Source: Chitinophagaceae bacterium
Lineage (GTDB): Bacteria; Bacteroidota; Bacteroidia; Chitinophagales; Chitinophagaceae
Assembly: GCA_014879565.1 (NCBI GenBank)
Contig: JACSRW010000029.1
Coordinates: 62,001-126,000, forward strand
Direction of reading: 5' to 3'
DNA length: 64,000 nt
A program made the translations under genes and the position numbers. The number at the start of each line of letters is the position of its first letter. Within the stretch, counting starts at the first letter, position 1. The notes below the pieces were generated by a model, which was not told the origin of the DNA, did not search any database, and saw nothing but the letters and a program-made list of their open reading frames with translations. Shown here one piece after another: positions 6,163 to 15,930 of the stretch.

Positions 6163-7776
6163 TTAATAACCGGGATTCTGATCGTAGTTCGGATTTTGCT
6201 GAATTTCCTCGATCGGGATGGGCCAGATAAACCGGAAATTGGCATAGGGAATCGCCTGTACTGAACGGGTGAAAGTGGCACCGGCACAGTTGAACATAGC
6301 GGCTGTAGCGCCACCGGAACCAACTTTGGAAGGAATACCACCACCGGCGATCGGTGCGAAATCAGGATCCAGGGCCAGACGATGCAGGTCACCCCAGCGC
6401 TTTCCTTCAGCCAGCAGTTCAATCCTTCTTTCTTTCAGGATAGCGGCAATCAGGGCATTCTTATTGGCAAAGCTCGCCAGCGTAAACTGCTGAGCCGGAT
6501 CAGTTACCGCCCGGTTGCGTACCGCATTCAGCAGGGCCAGTCCGCGGGCCGACACACTGGTACCGGCTGCCTGGCGGGCTTCTGCTTCAGCCAGGATCAG
6601 CAATACTTCGGCATAACGGATCTGGATAGCCGCATCGGAGGAGTTCAGGTAATCACGGTATTTAACCGTATAAATAGCGTTAACCGGACTGCCGGATGTG
6701 CGGTATAAAGTAGAGCGACGCAGGTCGGTGCAAAGCCACTCCGGATCACTCCAGAGTACCGGGCTTACACGTACCAGGCCACGGGCGCCAAGCGCCGGAT
6801 CTCCCAGCATCTGGGGAAGGGCACCATTAACCTGGGGGTTATCAGTAGCGTCGTTTTTAATGGAGAAAAGATTCTCATTGCTGGTTGCACTTCCGTAGGC
6901 TCCGTCAACAGTGGCATTCAGGGTCCATCCGCCAATCGGGCTTACAAAGGGAGCACTGGCAGGAACAATCTTATTCCCTTCCGTGATCACACCGGCCCAG
7001 TCACGCATATGCATCTTCACCCGCATTTTGAGGGCGATGGCAGCGGCTTTGGTGGGGCGGAATGTTTTGATCGCAGTTCCCGCATTGTTTACGATAGAAG
7101 AAGCGGGCAGATTGGTTTCCGCAAAATCCAGATCGGCCAGGATCTTTGTATATGTTGTGGCCACGGTGAATGCCGAACGTTTTACATTCTTGGCAGAATC
7201 AGCCGTCGGCTGATCTTTCACCGCGAAGTCACGATAGATAATGCCGGGATTGGCGCCATTGTTATCTGCATAAGGACGGGCAAAATTAATCACCAGTTCA
7301 TGATGACCCATAGCCCGCAGGAAACGGCATTCCGCTTCGTATTCAAGCGCTTTGGCGGTGCTGATCACCCCTTTGCCGGCAGCGCCCTTTACCCCGTCAA
7401 TCGTCAGGTTGGCTTTGTTCACCATGGAGTAAATGGTCTGGAACATAAAGCCGTTATTGGGAGAGGCATTGTTATAGGTGGCCTCATAGGTGATCTGGTA
7501 GAAGGCTGCCTGGTTCAGCATGTCCTCTCCGCGCATATCCCCCTGTTCGATATTGGCAGCTCCAAAAGGATAACCGCGCACGGCACCACCGAGATAGAAG
7601 CCGGACTGGGCGGCATCATACACCCCATAAACAGATAACTGGCAGGCATCGGGTGTGGCAAAGGCCGACTCATCCGACGGGTTGGTAAAGGACTGGAGTT
7701 CCAGTACCTTTTTCTGGCAGGAGCCCAGTAACAAACCCCCGGCCAGTAAGATTGCTGTGATATTTCTGATTTGCAT
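6163..7776 (-). CDS. RagB/SusD family nutrient-binding outer-membrane lipoprotein
   Basis: 537-residue SusD-like surface lipoprotein that would cap the neighbouring SusC channel and bind the nutrient. The signal ends in the lipobox LLLGSC (cysteine near residue 20). The helical TPR-like core with long insertions follows, and the chain ends in the canonical SusD finish (RLALDPDF ... IWPIPIEEIQQNPNYDQNPGY). The RYAEVLLILAEAEAR helix near residue 385 is highly characteristic. It begins 24 bases after the susC stop and is followed by a strong terminator, so the operon is susC-susD only. No glycoside hydrolase, sulfatase, peptidase or sigma/anti-sigma pair adjoins it, so the substrate is open. Confidence 0.95.
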   Translation of the reverse strand: MQIRNITAILLAGGLLLGSCQKKVLELQSFTNPSDESAFATPDACQLSVYGVYDAAQSGFYLGGAVRGYPFGAANIEQGDMRGEDMLNQAAFYQITYEATYNNASPNNGFMFQTIYSMVNKANLTIDGVKGAAGKGVISTAKALEYEAECRFLRAMGHHELVINFARPYADNNGANPGIIYRDFAVKDQPTADSAKNVKRSAFTVATTYTKILADLDFAETNLPASSIVNNAGTAIKTFRPTKAAAIALKMRVKMHMRDWAGVITEGNKIVPASAPFVSPIGGWTLNATVDGAYGSATSNENLFSIKNDATDNPQVNGALPQMLGDPALGARGLVRVSPVLWSDPEWLCTDLRRSTLYRTSGSPVNAIYTVKYRDYLNSSDAAIQIRYAEVLLILAEAEARQAAGTSVSARGLALLNAVRNRAVTDPAQQFTLASFANKNALIAAILKERRIELLAEGKRWGDLHRLALDPDFAPIAGGGIPSKVGSGGATAAMFNCAGATFTRSVQAIPYANFRFIWPIPIEEIQQNPNYDQNPGY

Positions 7777-7800
7777 AGTTTCTTTTTTTCAGGTTATCAA

Positions 7801-10800
7801 TTAGAAGCCGATATTAACGCCGAAGGATACTGTCCTTGCCGGGGGAATAGTATTATAGTCCAGTCCCCTTACGTCAATATTATCCGGGTCAATACCGGTA
7901 TAGTCAGTGATCACGAACAGGTTCTGACCCTGTACAAAGAAGCGGAAGGATTTAACCGCGGATTTGAACAGACGCTCGAGCAGTTCGGGATTCACTGAAT
8001 AGTTGATAGCCAGGTTGTCGAAACGGACAAAATCACCTTTCTCCACAAAACGGGTTGAAGCCTGTTGGTTCAGGTTGGTGAAGTTGTCACGGTTGTACCA
8101 GAGACGGGGTACATTGGTGACATCACCGGGCTTCTGCCAGCGTTGCATGATCTCGCGTCCATTGTTCATAAAGCCCTGGTTCAGCAAAGATTCCTGGCGG
8201 GTGATATTCATGATCTTGTTGCCGCCGGAATAACGGAACAACATGTCAACGGTAAATTGCTTGTAACGGGCATTCACCGTAACACCACCGTAATAGGTCG
8301 GCAGGCTGTTACCCAGGATCTTCCGGTCGGTACCGGCCAGGCTTCCTGCAGAACCAATCACAGAACTGTTCAGGTCAGCAATACCGAAATAGCTGCTATT
8401 ATTGATATTACCCATCAGCAGGGTACCGTCGGCTTTAACATACACCGGGTTACCATTGCTGGAGTTCACCCCGGCAAACTCATACCCATACAAGGCATTG
8501 AAGGGCTGACCCACACGCAGTACGTTATAGTTACCGGTTCCGTTAGACTGTATAATGTCATTTCCTCCGGGCAGAGACAGGATTTTGTTTTTCTGGCTGG
8601 TGTAGTTGAAACTCAGATCCAGGTCAAAGTCTTTGGATTTAACCGGGCTGACATTGAGGGTAAACTCAAAACCCTTGTTCTCCATAGAACCGATATTCTG
8701 GAAGATCTGGTTGTTCGGAATACCCAGGGAAGGAGGATAGGGCACCCCCATTACCAGGTTATTGTTCTTATTCTTGAAGTAGTCAAATACCATTGTAATC
8801 CGGTCTTTCAGGAAGGAGATATCCACCCCGAAATCAAATTTTTCATTGGTTTCCCATTTCAGGTTGGCATTACCCGACTGTGAAGCGGCAATACCGCTGA
8901 TCGCACCATAGGGGGCCACCCCATACAGATTCAAATAAGGGAAATTGCCCCCGGGTATTTCTGTATTACCAACCTTCGCCCAGGAAGTCCGGAACTTCAG
9001 GTCAGTAATCACTTTTTCTATACCACCGGTCCAGAATTTTTCCTGGGATACCCGCCATCCAAATGCAAGACTTGGAAAGTTACCAAAGCGGTTCGCTTTT
9101 GCAAATTTTGAGAGACCGTCGCGGCGGAAACTGGTTGAAAATAAATAGCGTCCAGCATAGTCATAGTTAAACCGACTAAAATAAGAGAAGTAGCCAGAAC
9201 CTTCCGAATATCCACCACCTGAGAGCTGGGTTACATAACTACCACTGATAACGTTCTGTTGCTGGAAAAAAGCATCAGCTACATTGGTACCCGATGCGGA
9301 GAAGTTGTTGCTTTCTGCGCTTCTGGCTTCAATACCCAAAGTTCCACTAAAGTTATGATTACTAATGGATTTATTGAAATTTATATAATCTTGTGCCGTC
9401 CAAGCCATTAAATTAGCAGCCTGATTACTCACCCGGCCTGATACGCTGCGGCCATCCCCGTGTTTGGCATCCTGGCGGAAAAATTCATCCAGCGTAATGA
9501 AGTCAATCCCGATTTTGGTGGTATGGGTAAGCCACTTGGTGGGCTTGATATCAATTGTGAAATTGTCAATCACCCGGTGCTTTTTGGAACGGAATTTATT
9601 CTTGGCCAGGACATAGGCAATATTCACATAGTTGTTCTCGATCAGGCGGGTATTGGCATCAGAACCAAGAGCCGCACCATCCGTTGTAATATTGTAAAAA
9701 TCAAATTGCGGAAGAGCAGGATTCATTACCCGCACATTGGGCAGTGCTCTTAAGGCGGCTGCTACGCTACCGGAAAGCGCATTACCTCCGTTGTTCTGAT
9801 CTTTATCAAAAGACCGGGCAAGTGTGATGTTGTTCGTAATCTTCAGCCACTTGTTCACTTTGTGCTCAATATTGGCGCGGATATTATAGTTCTCTGTAGT
9901 GTTGGTTTTAACCAACCCTTCCTGGTAGCGGTAGTTGAAGGACATATAGTAAGTAGTCCGGTCATTCCCGCCGTCAAATGAAAGGTTATGTGTAGTCGCA
10001 GAGCCGGTAGGACGGAATACCTGGTCCTGCCAGTCTGTATTCGTATTCTCACTGTTCATAAACGCACGGCCGCCTGTGGCACTGGCATTATTCAGCTTTT
10101 CATTCGCAATGGTTACAAACTCCTGTGCATTCAGCAGATCAAAACGGCTGAGGGGTTTGGAGAAACCAAAAGTGGCGCTGTAGTTGAAATTCTGACGACC
10201 GGAACGACCTTTCTTGGTGGTGATTTGAATTATCCCACCACTTCCTTGAGATCCGTAGATGGCTGTAGCAGCACCATCTTTTAATATGTCAATGGATTCA
10301 ATATCGGCCGGGTTGATATTGGCCAGCAGGTTATCATTGGTAAAACCGGCAAAACCACCGGAAGAAATGGGTACTCCGTCGAGCACAATCAGCGGTGCGC
10401 TGCTTCCGTTGATAGAGTTCGTACCGCGGATACGGATCCGGGGGGGCTGATTCACCAGACCACTGGGGTTGGTTACCTGCAGACCGGCCGTCCGGCCTCC
10501 GAGTTGTTTGTCAATACTGGGAGATACCAGCGGAGCAACGGTTGAAGGATCAATTTTACCAAAGGCCGTAACCATATCCTTTTTCCTTTGCGTTCCATAT
10601 CCAATAACCACAACTTCCTGCATGATCTTTTCATCCCCTTTCAGCGTTACGTTGATCACAGTCTGTGTACCGATATTGATTTCCTGTGTGATCATATCCA
10701 CAGAAGATACAACCAATATTCTGCCATTAGCGGGAACCGTCAGGGAGAAAGAACCATCCGCACCGGAACTGGTGCCAACGGATGTTCCTTTTACTAACAC

Positions 10801-10926
10801 TGATACATTGGCAAGGGGATTGCCTTTTTCATCAGTGACCTTACCGGTAATGGTTCGTTGCGCCATTGCCTGCGTGGCAAATAACACAACTCCCAAAAGG
10901 AGTAGATACAGTTTTCTCATTTGCAT
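7801..10926 (-). CDS. SusC/RagA family TonB-linked outer-membrane protein
   Basis: 1041-residue TonB-dependent transporter. A signal peptide ending QAMAQ is followed by a carboxypeptidase-regulatory-like domain (about residues 23-100, ITGKVTDEKGNPLANVSVLVKGT), the SusC-type plug (VVIGYGTQRKKDMVTAFGKI ... PLIVLDGVPIS ... IESIDILKDGAATAIYGSQGSGG) and a long beta barrel ending in phenylalanine (VSFGVNIGF). It would import a ligand too large for porins together with the SusD at 6163-7776. Two starts are possible, the ATG at 10926 (MQMRK) or the one at 10920 (MRK); the choice does not affect the signal peptide. Confidence 0.95.
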   Translation of the reverse strand: MQMRKLYLLLLGVVLFATQAMAQRTITGKVTDEKGNPLANVSVLVKGTSVGTSSGADGSFSLTVPANGRILVVSSVDMITQEINIGTQTVINVTLKGDEKIMQEVVVIGYGTQRKKDMVTAFGKIDPSTVAPLVSPSIDKQLGGRTAGLQVTNPSGLVNQPPRIRIRGTNSINGSSAPLIVLDGVPISSGGFAGFTNDNLLANINPADIESIDILKDGAATAIYGSQGSGGIIQITTKKGRSGRQNFNYSATFGFSKPLSRFDLLNAQEFVTIANEKLNNASATGGRAFMNSENTNTDWQDQVFRPTGSATTHNLSFDGGNDRTTYYMSFNYRYQEGLVKTNTTENYNIRANIEHKVNKWLKITNNITLARSFDKDQNNGGNALSGSVAAALRALPNVRVMNPALPQFDFYNITTDGAALGSDANTRLIENNYVNIAYVLAKNKFRSKKHRVIDNFTIDIKPTKWLTHTTKIGIDFITLDEFFRQDAKHGDGRSVSGRVSNQAANLMAWTAQDYINFNKSISNHNFSGTLGIEARSAESNNFSASGTNVADAFFQQQNVISGSYVTQLSGGGYSEGSGYFSYFSRFNYDYAGRYLFSTSFRRDGLSKFAKANRFGNFPSLAFGWRVSQEKFWTGGIEKVITDLKFRTSWAKVGNTEIPGGNFPYLNLYGVAPYGAISGIAASQSGNANLKWETNEKFDFGVDISFLKDRITMVFDYFKNKNNNLVMGVPYPPSLGIPNNQIFQNIGSMENKGFEFTLNVSPVKSKDFDLDLSFNYTSQKNKILSLPGGNDIIQSNGTGNYNVLRVGQPFNALYGYEFAGVNSSNGNPVYVKADGTLLMGNINNSSYFGIADLNSSVIGSAGSLAGTDRKILGNSLPTYYGGVTVNARYKQFTVDMLFRYSGGNKIMNITRQESLLNQGFMNNGREIMQRWQKPGDVTNVPRLWYNRDNFTNLNQQASTRFVEKGDFVRFDNLAINYSVNPELLERLFKSAVKSFRFFVQGQNLFVITDYTGIDPDNIDVRGLDYNTIPPARTVSFGVNIGF

Positions 10927-11174
10927 TTTGTTTTAGTATGTAATTGAAATCCAGGCACCCTAACCCTCAGGGTACAAGGGGGCCTGAAATTATAAAAACC
11001 TTGTGCGAAAATCTCAAAAAAGCACGGATTTTTTGCAAACGTTCCCGCCCCATTTTTCCGGTCCGGATTTCAGACCGGTCCTGTCCGACAACTCTTTGAC
11101 AATTAATAAAAACTAATTGCTGCTCTCCGGGGCGGGATTTTGCCGCAGTTGCCCCGTAAAAGTAAGGAAATAGG
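10927..11174 (-). other. susC upstream region
   Basis: This gap holds the susC leader and the end of the RND gene transcript. Visible elements are an imperfect hairpin (CCGGTC at about 11061 with GACCGG at about 11076) and AACGTTTG on the minus strand near 11035, one mismatch from the -7 consensus. I find no gene. The leader would be roughly 100 bases, unlike the very short leaders of many genes in this window. Confidence 0.4.
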
Positions 11175-13574
11175 CTATTTTTTTACCCGGATAAAAGAAA
11201 TAAGAATGGCCGGCAAAAGCACCAGGTTGGTGAAGGTTGCCGTGATCAGGGTCAGGGAGGTCAGCCAGCCAAGCGCCTTCGTACCGCCAAAATTGCTGAA
11301 ATAGAAAATGACAAAGCCCGCAATCAGCACCATGGAAGTGTAAATAATACTGATACCGGTGCTGTGAATTGTTTCTATTACAGTGGTTTTCAGGTCGTAG
11401 TTAAAAATAGGCAGCTCCTGTTTGTAATTCACGAGGAAACGGATCGTAACATCAATCGCAATCCCCAACGCCACGCTGAAAACCAGTACGGTAGAAGGTT
11501 TAAGAGGTACCCCTGCCCAGCCCATCACGCCGGCTGTGATCATCAGGGGAATAATATTCGGAATCAGGGAGCAGAGCAGGATCCGGGCCGACCGGAAAAG
11601 ATAAAGCATACAGGCAGCAATCAGTAAAAAAGCCCAGAAGATACTGTCTTTTAAACCACTGATAATGAATCTGCTGCCCTCCAGAAAAGTCACACTGGTG
11701 CCGGTTAGCTGAATGCCATGTGTCCGCCGGCCCCAGGTACTGTCACCCTTGTTGGCCTCCCGGGTTGCTGCATCTGCCTTCAGGGCTTCCAGGCTGTCTG
11801 CATTGAAAATCTGTTCGGCTTTAAGCTGTATACTGTCCAGTAAACCCGGCAAACGGGCACTGCCGATATCGGCCATATTTACACTGATCCGGGCCTGTTG
11901 TTTGGTACTGTCCATAAAACTGCTTACCAGTTTGGCAAGAGAGGATTTATTGCCGCTGCTGTCTCCCTTAAAACTGAGGTACTGTGCCAGTGCCGGCAGA
12001 TCATAACCGGATGGCATACTGTAACTGGAAGGATCCCCTTCAAAAAAAGCCTGTTTGGCAAATTTGAGCCCTTCCGCGATACTGAGCGGGCGTGCGATAT
12101 CCGGAATCCGGGAGAGGTAACGGGAAAAACTGTCAATTTTTTCCAGGTTGGCGAGACTGCGGGTCACGCCCTGTTTTTTCCGGGTGTCCACTACGATTTC
12201 CAGTGGCATCACCCCTTTGAAATGCTGTTCAAAAAATTTCAGATCCGTATAAATCTTGTCGGATTTCGGGAGATCGTCCACAATAAACCCTTCACTTTTC
12301 AGCCGCATGATTCCCAGTACGGAAGCAACCACTAAAACAGTTGTAATGGTATAAATCAGTTTGCGGTGATTCAGCGACCAGCGTTCCAGTCGGTCAAGCC
12401 AGCGGTTGAGCCTCGGATTAACCAGGTAGCGGGTATGCCGGGTCTTAGGTGCCGGCAGGTAACTCAGCACCGCCGGAATAAGGATCAGGGAAATGAAAAA
12501 CAGGGCCATGATATTGATACCGGCTACCAGCCCGAATTCTTTCAGGATCTGGCTCTTGGTCAGGGCAAATACCGCAAACCCGATGGCCGCAGCCACGTTG
12601 CAGAACAGGGTTACGATCCCCATCTTGTCCACCATGGCCACCAGTGATTCCTTTTTCCGGCCGCTGTCGTTCCAGGCTACATGGAATTTATTCAGGAAAT
12701 AAATACAGTTGGGTACCCCGATCACCACCACCAGCGGCGGAATCAGCGCCGTGAGCAGACTGATCCGGTAACCCAGCATTTCTATGGTGCCCATACTCCA
12801 GACCACCCCGATACCCACTACCGCCAAAGAAAGTAAGGTAGCCGAAACAGAACGGAAAAACCAGAGTAAGATCAGGGCGGATAAAACCACGGAAGCGATC
12901 AGGAAAAAACGCATTTCTTCCTGCAGCATAACGGCAACCTGTGTGCGGATAAAGGGAAGCCCGCTTTTGTACACTTCCTGTTGCTGTTCTTTACTGAAGG
13001 CATCTGTCAGTTTGTTGATGTCCCGAATAACCTTTTCCCTTTCCTTGGTGGCCATCAGGTCCTTGTTCATCCGGAGTCCCATCAGCCAGGCATTGGTTTC
13101 CGGGTTATACAGGAGGCCTTCGTAAAAAGGAAGACTCAGGAATACTGCCGCACTGCTGTCTATTTCAGCTTGTGAAAGCCGCTGATCCGGAAAAACCGGC
13201 ACCGCCTTTAATTTTTCCGTTTCCGGATTTTTGAGCAGGCTAACCGCGGCAGGAACAGACAGGATATCTTCCACACCTCTTACTTTTTTCAGGGAGCGTT
13301 GCAGGTCATAATACGCGTTGAAAAATTTTTCCCGGAAAAACCCGTCTGTCTGCACCCCCAGTACCAGCAGGTTGCCATCATCCCCGAATTTTTTCCGGAA
13401 TTCCTGGTAGGCTTTGTATTTGGGATTGTCAATGGGAATGGCCCGGGTAAAATCATAACTCAGTTGTACCCGGCTGGCATGATAGCCCATAAATGCAGTG
13501 AGCGCGAGCAGTAAAACTAGAAGGGCCACCCGATAACGGAGAATGAACTGACCAAGCCGGTACCACATAGACAT
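11175..13574 (-). CDS. RND superfamily (MMPL/patched-type) transporter
   Basis: Large inner-membrane protein of about 799 residues with the duplicated architecture of RND/MMPL exporters: TM1 (VALLVLLLALTAFMGYHA), a periplasmic domain, a bundle of five helices, then a repeat (IYTITTVLVVASVLGIMRL, second periplasmic domain, second bundle ending LVLLPAILISFIRVKK). Helices such as LLTALIPPLVVVIGVPNCIYFLNKF and VFSVALGIAIDVTIRFLVNYK carry the polar residues expected for proton coupling. The likely role is export of a lipid or hydrophobic compound; no membrane-fusion protein or outer channel adjoins. The start at 13574 (MSMWYRLG) is preferred because an upstream TTTCTTTG promoter-like box would fall inside any longer reading. 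Confidence 0.85.
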   Translation of the reverse strand: MSMWYRLGQFILRYRVALLVLLLALTAFMGYHASRVQLSYDFTRAIPIDNPKYKAYQEFRKKFGDDGNLLVLGVQTDGFFREKFFNAYYDLQRSLKKVRGVEDILSVPAAVSLLKNPETEKLKAVPVFPDQRLSQAEIDSSAAVFLSLPFYEGLLYNPETNAWLMGLRMNKDLMATKEREKVIRDINKLTDAFSKEQQQEVYKSGLPFIRTQVAVMLQEEMRFFLIASVVLSALILLWFFRSVSATLLSLAVVGIGVVWSMGTIEMLGYRISLLTALIPPLVVVIGVPNCIYFLNKFHVAWNDSGRKKESLVAMVDKMGIVTLFCNVAAAIGFAVFALTKSQILKEFGLVAGINIMALFFISLILIPAVLSYLPAPKTRHTRYLVNPRLNRWLDRLERWSLNHRKLIYTITTVLVVASVLGIMRLKSEGFIVDDLPKSDKIYTDLKFFEQHFKGVMPLEIVVDTRKKQGVTRSLANLEKIDSFSRYLSRIPDIARPLSIAEGLKFAKQAFFEGDPSSYSMPSGYDLPALAQYLSFKGDSSGNKSSLAKLVSSFMDSTKQQARISVNMADIGSARLPGLLDSIQLKAEQIFNADSLEALKADAATREANKGDSTWGRRTHGIQLTGTSVTFLEGSRFIISGLKDSIFWAFLLIAACMLYLFRSARILLCSLIPNIIPLMITAGVMGWAGVPLKPSTVLVFSVALGIAIDVTIRFLVNYKQELPIFNYDLKTTVIETIHSTGISIIYTSMVLIAGFVIFYFSNFGGTKALGWLTSLTLITATFTNLVLLPAILISFIRVKK

Positions 13575-13635
13575 ACAGGAATTAGAGGCTGCAAAGAAAG
13601 GCAAAAAACAGGAGAAGGGGCATGACCGTTTGTGA

Positions 13636-13643
13636 TACTTTTG
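13636..13643 (+). promoter_or_regulatory. -7 promoter box for porZ
   Basis: TACTTTTG is a perfect TAnnTTTG box only four bases before the ATG at 13648. With the usual distance to the start site, transcription would begin at or next to the start codon, giving a leaderless mRNA. Confidence 0.6.
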
Positions 13644-13647
13644 AGGT

Positions 13648-15930
13648 ATGAGAGCCCTGCTTCTGTCATTTGTACTGCTCTGCCGGCTGCCGGTCCTGTT
13701 TGCACAGGCTCCCCCGGGCCAGTGGCGGGAGTTGCTTCCCTATAACAGTACCATTGACCTGGCTTTTGCCGGTGAACAGGTTTTTGCCGCCACGCCCTGG
13801 AGTCTCTATGCGGTTGATCCGGCTTCCGGGGAGATGGAGCGTTACAGCCGGATAACCGGGCTGAGTGAAACAGGTATACAGCTGATTTGTGCCGATACAG
13901 AAGGCAAGCGGTTGCTGCTGGCTTATTCCAACAGTAACCTGGATATCCTGCAGGGAAACCAGGTGAAGAATATCCCGGATATCAAAAGGGATAATATGCC
14001 CGGAGATAAAACCATTTACCAGGCAACTCCTTCCGGAAATTTGTTTTATCTCTCCACCGGGCTGGGTGTCATCGTGGTGGATGCGCAAAGGGGCGAAATA
14101 AAGGAACAATGGCTGGCGGGCACCGGCGCTGTAAAAGCTTTTGCCACCGGCAGCGGTTTTTATTATGCGGCCACTCCGGATGGACTAAAAAGAATTCCGG
14201 CCAACGATCCGCGACCGGCCGATCCTTCCCGCTGGGAACTCATCAGCGGACAAAACGGCTTACCGGCCGGGGGCACAGATAATATCTTTCTGCTCGGGAA
14301 TAAAATGATTGCACAACAGGGGAACACCCTGTACGGATGGGACGGAAATAACTGGACGGTTTTTTATACGGGTGGCTGGCCGCTGATACAGGCCTCTGTC
14401 AGTGAAAACAAATTGCTGCTCTGCGAAAGACAAACAACAGGTCCGGCCCGGATTGTTATCCTGCAGGCCTCTGGTGCCACAGAAAGGCTGATCTCACAAA
14501 CAGCCGCAGTTTCCTTTCCACGGAAAGCAATGCTTATAAACAATACCCCCTGGGTGGCCGATCAGTTTGCCGCCCTCTCGCAAATACAATCCGATAACAG
14601 TCATATCAACTATCAGCCTTCCTCTCCGCAGGGAATTGCCGGTGGTGACCTGCTGGTTTATGATAAAACATTGTATGCCGCTTCCGGCGCGGTAAATGAT
14701 GCCTGGAACTATCAGTATAACGGAGAGGGTCTCTTTATCCTGCAGGAGGGTAACTGGAACAATGTAAACCGCTACCGCTTTCCGCTGCTCGACAGCCTAC
14801 TTGACTTTTTATCACTCGCCATTGATAAAAGAGACGGTTCATTATGGGCCGGTTCCTACGGCGGGGGGCTGCTGCAGGTAAAACCGGAAAACCGGTTCCG
14901 TATTTACAAACAGGGGTATATTGGCAATACAAGCGGAGATCCGGGCAGTTACCGGGTGGCCGGACTGGCATTTGATCAGTTGAATCATCTTTGGGTTTCC
15001 AATTTCGGTTCCTCCCAACCGTTAAAAGTCAGACTGGCCGACAGCAGCTGGGCCGCCCTGGCTCCTCCTTTTGCCTTATTTGAAAATGCCCTGGGTCAGC
15101 TGGTAGTGGATGATAACAACTTTAAATGGATGCAGGCTCCGCTGGGCAACGGACTGCTTTGTTTTGATGATGCGCAAACGCCGTCGCAAACCGGTGATGA
15201 CCGCTGGAGAAGATACGGGGCCGGTACCGGGAACGGCAACCTGCCTTCCTCCGATGTCCTTTGCCTGGCCAAAGACCGGTCGGGTTTTATCTGGGTGGGC
15301 ACCACGGATGGTATCGGAGTTATTCAATGTACTGAACTGGCTTTTTCAGCGGGAGGCTGCGAAGCGTACCGGCCGGTGGTGGCCAATGGGAACTTTGCCG
15401 GTTATTTATTCAAAGGACAAAGAGTGACACATATAGCGGTGGATGGGGCCGACCGGAAATGGGTGGCTACATCCGGCGGGGTATTCCTGATCAGCGCGGA
15501 AGGAGATAAGGTGCTGGATCATTTTACCGAAACCAACAGTCCCCTGCTGAGTAATGATGTCAGAAAAATCGCGGTGGATGGATATACCGGCGAAGTATTT
15601 ATTGCAACTGCGAAAGGTATCTGTGCCTACCGGGGTTTTGCCACCGAAGGATCAGAGAATAAAGAAGAAGTACTGGTATTCCCCAACCCGGTGCCCCCGG
15701 GTTATACCGGCCCGATTGCCATACGCGGTCTGCGGCAGGATGCCCAGGTAAAAATCACCGAAACAGACGGAAGACTGGTTTACCAGACCCGGGCGCTGGG
15801 TGGACAGGCTACCTGGGATGGCAATAATTACCGTGGTCAGCGTATAAGCAGCGGGGTTTATCTCGTACTGGTACGTGATGAAAGCGGCAGAGAAAATGTG
15901 GCCGCGAAAATATTTTTTATCAGCCGCTGA
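13648..15930 (+). CDS. porZ: Type IX secretion system protein PorZ
   Basis: 760-residue secreted beta-propeller protein. After the signal peptide (ending LFAQA) come two propeller domains whose blades show the two-component-regulator-propeller pattern (for example LWAGSYGGGLLQV, FIWVGTTDGIGVIQ and KWVATSGGVFLIS). A C-terminal immunoglobulin-like sorting domain follows from about residue 672 (VLVFPNPVPPGYTGPIAIRG ... SGVYLVLV). PorZ is part of the type IX attachment machinery at the cell surface, where it delivers anionic lipopolysaccharide to the sortase. The N-terminal pattern (ELLPYNSTIDLAFAGEQVFAAT in parts, GLSETGIQLI, NLDILQGN) is typical. recO overlaps its stop by one base. Its presence implies a functional type IX system elsewhere in the genome. 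Confidence 0.88.
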   Translation: MRALLLSFVLLCRLPVLFAQAPPGQWRELLPYNSTIDLAFAGEQVFAATPWSLYAVDPASGEMERYSRITGLSETGIQLICADTEGKRLLLAYSNSNLDILQGNQVKNIPDIKRDNMPGDKTIYQATPSGNLFYLSTGLGVIVVDAQRGEIKEQWLAGTGAVKAFATGSGFYYAATPDGLKRIPANDPRPADPSRWELISGQNGLPAGGTDNIFLLGNKMIAQQGNTLYGWDGNNWTVFYTGGWPLIQASVSENKLLLCERQTTGPARIVILQASGATERLISQTAAVSFPRKAMLINNTPWVADQFAALSQIQSDNSHINYQPSSPQGIAGGDLLVYDKTLYAASGAVNDAWNYQYNGEGLFILQEGNWNNVNRYRFPLLDSLLDFLSLAIDKRDGSLWAGSYGGGLLQVKPENRFRIYKQGYIGNTSGDPGSYRVAGLAFDQLNHLWVSNFGSSQPLKVRLADSSWAALAPPFALFENALGQLVVDDNNFKWMQAPLGNGLLCFDDAQTPSQTGDDRWRRYGAGTGNGNLPSSDVLCLAKDRSGFIWVGTTDGIGVIQCTELAFSAGGCEAYRPVVANGNFAGYLFKGQRVTHIAVDGADRKWVATSGGVFLISAEGDKVLDHFTETNSPLLSNDVRKIAVDGYTGEVFIATAKGICAYRGFATEGSENKEEVLVFPNPVPPGYTGPIAIRGLRQDAQVKITETDGRLVYQTRALGGQATWDGNNYRGQRISSGVYLVLVRDESGRENVAAKIFFISR

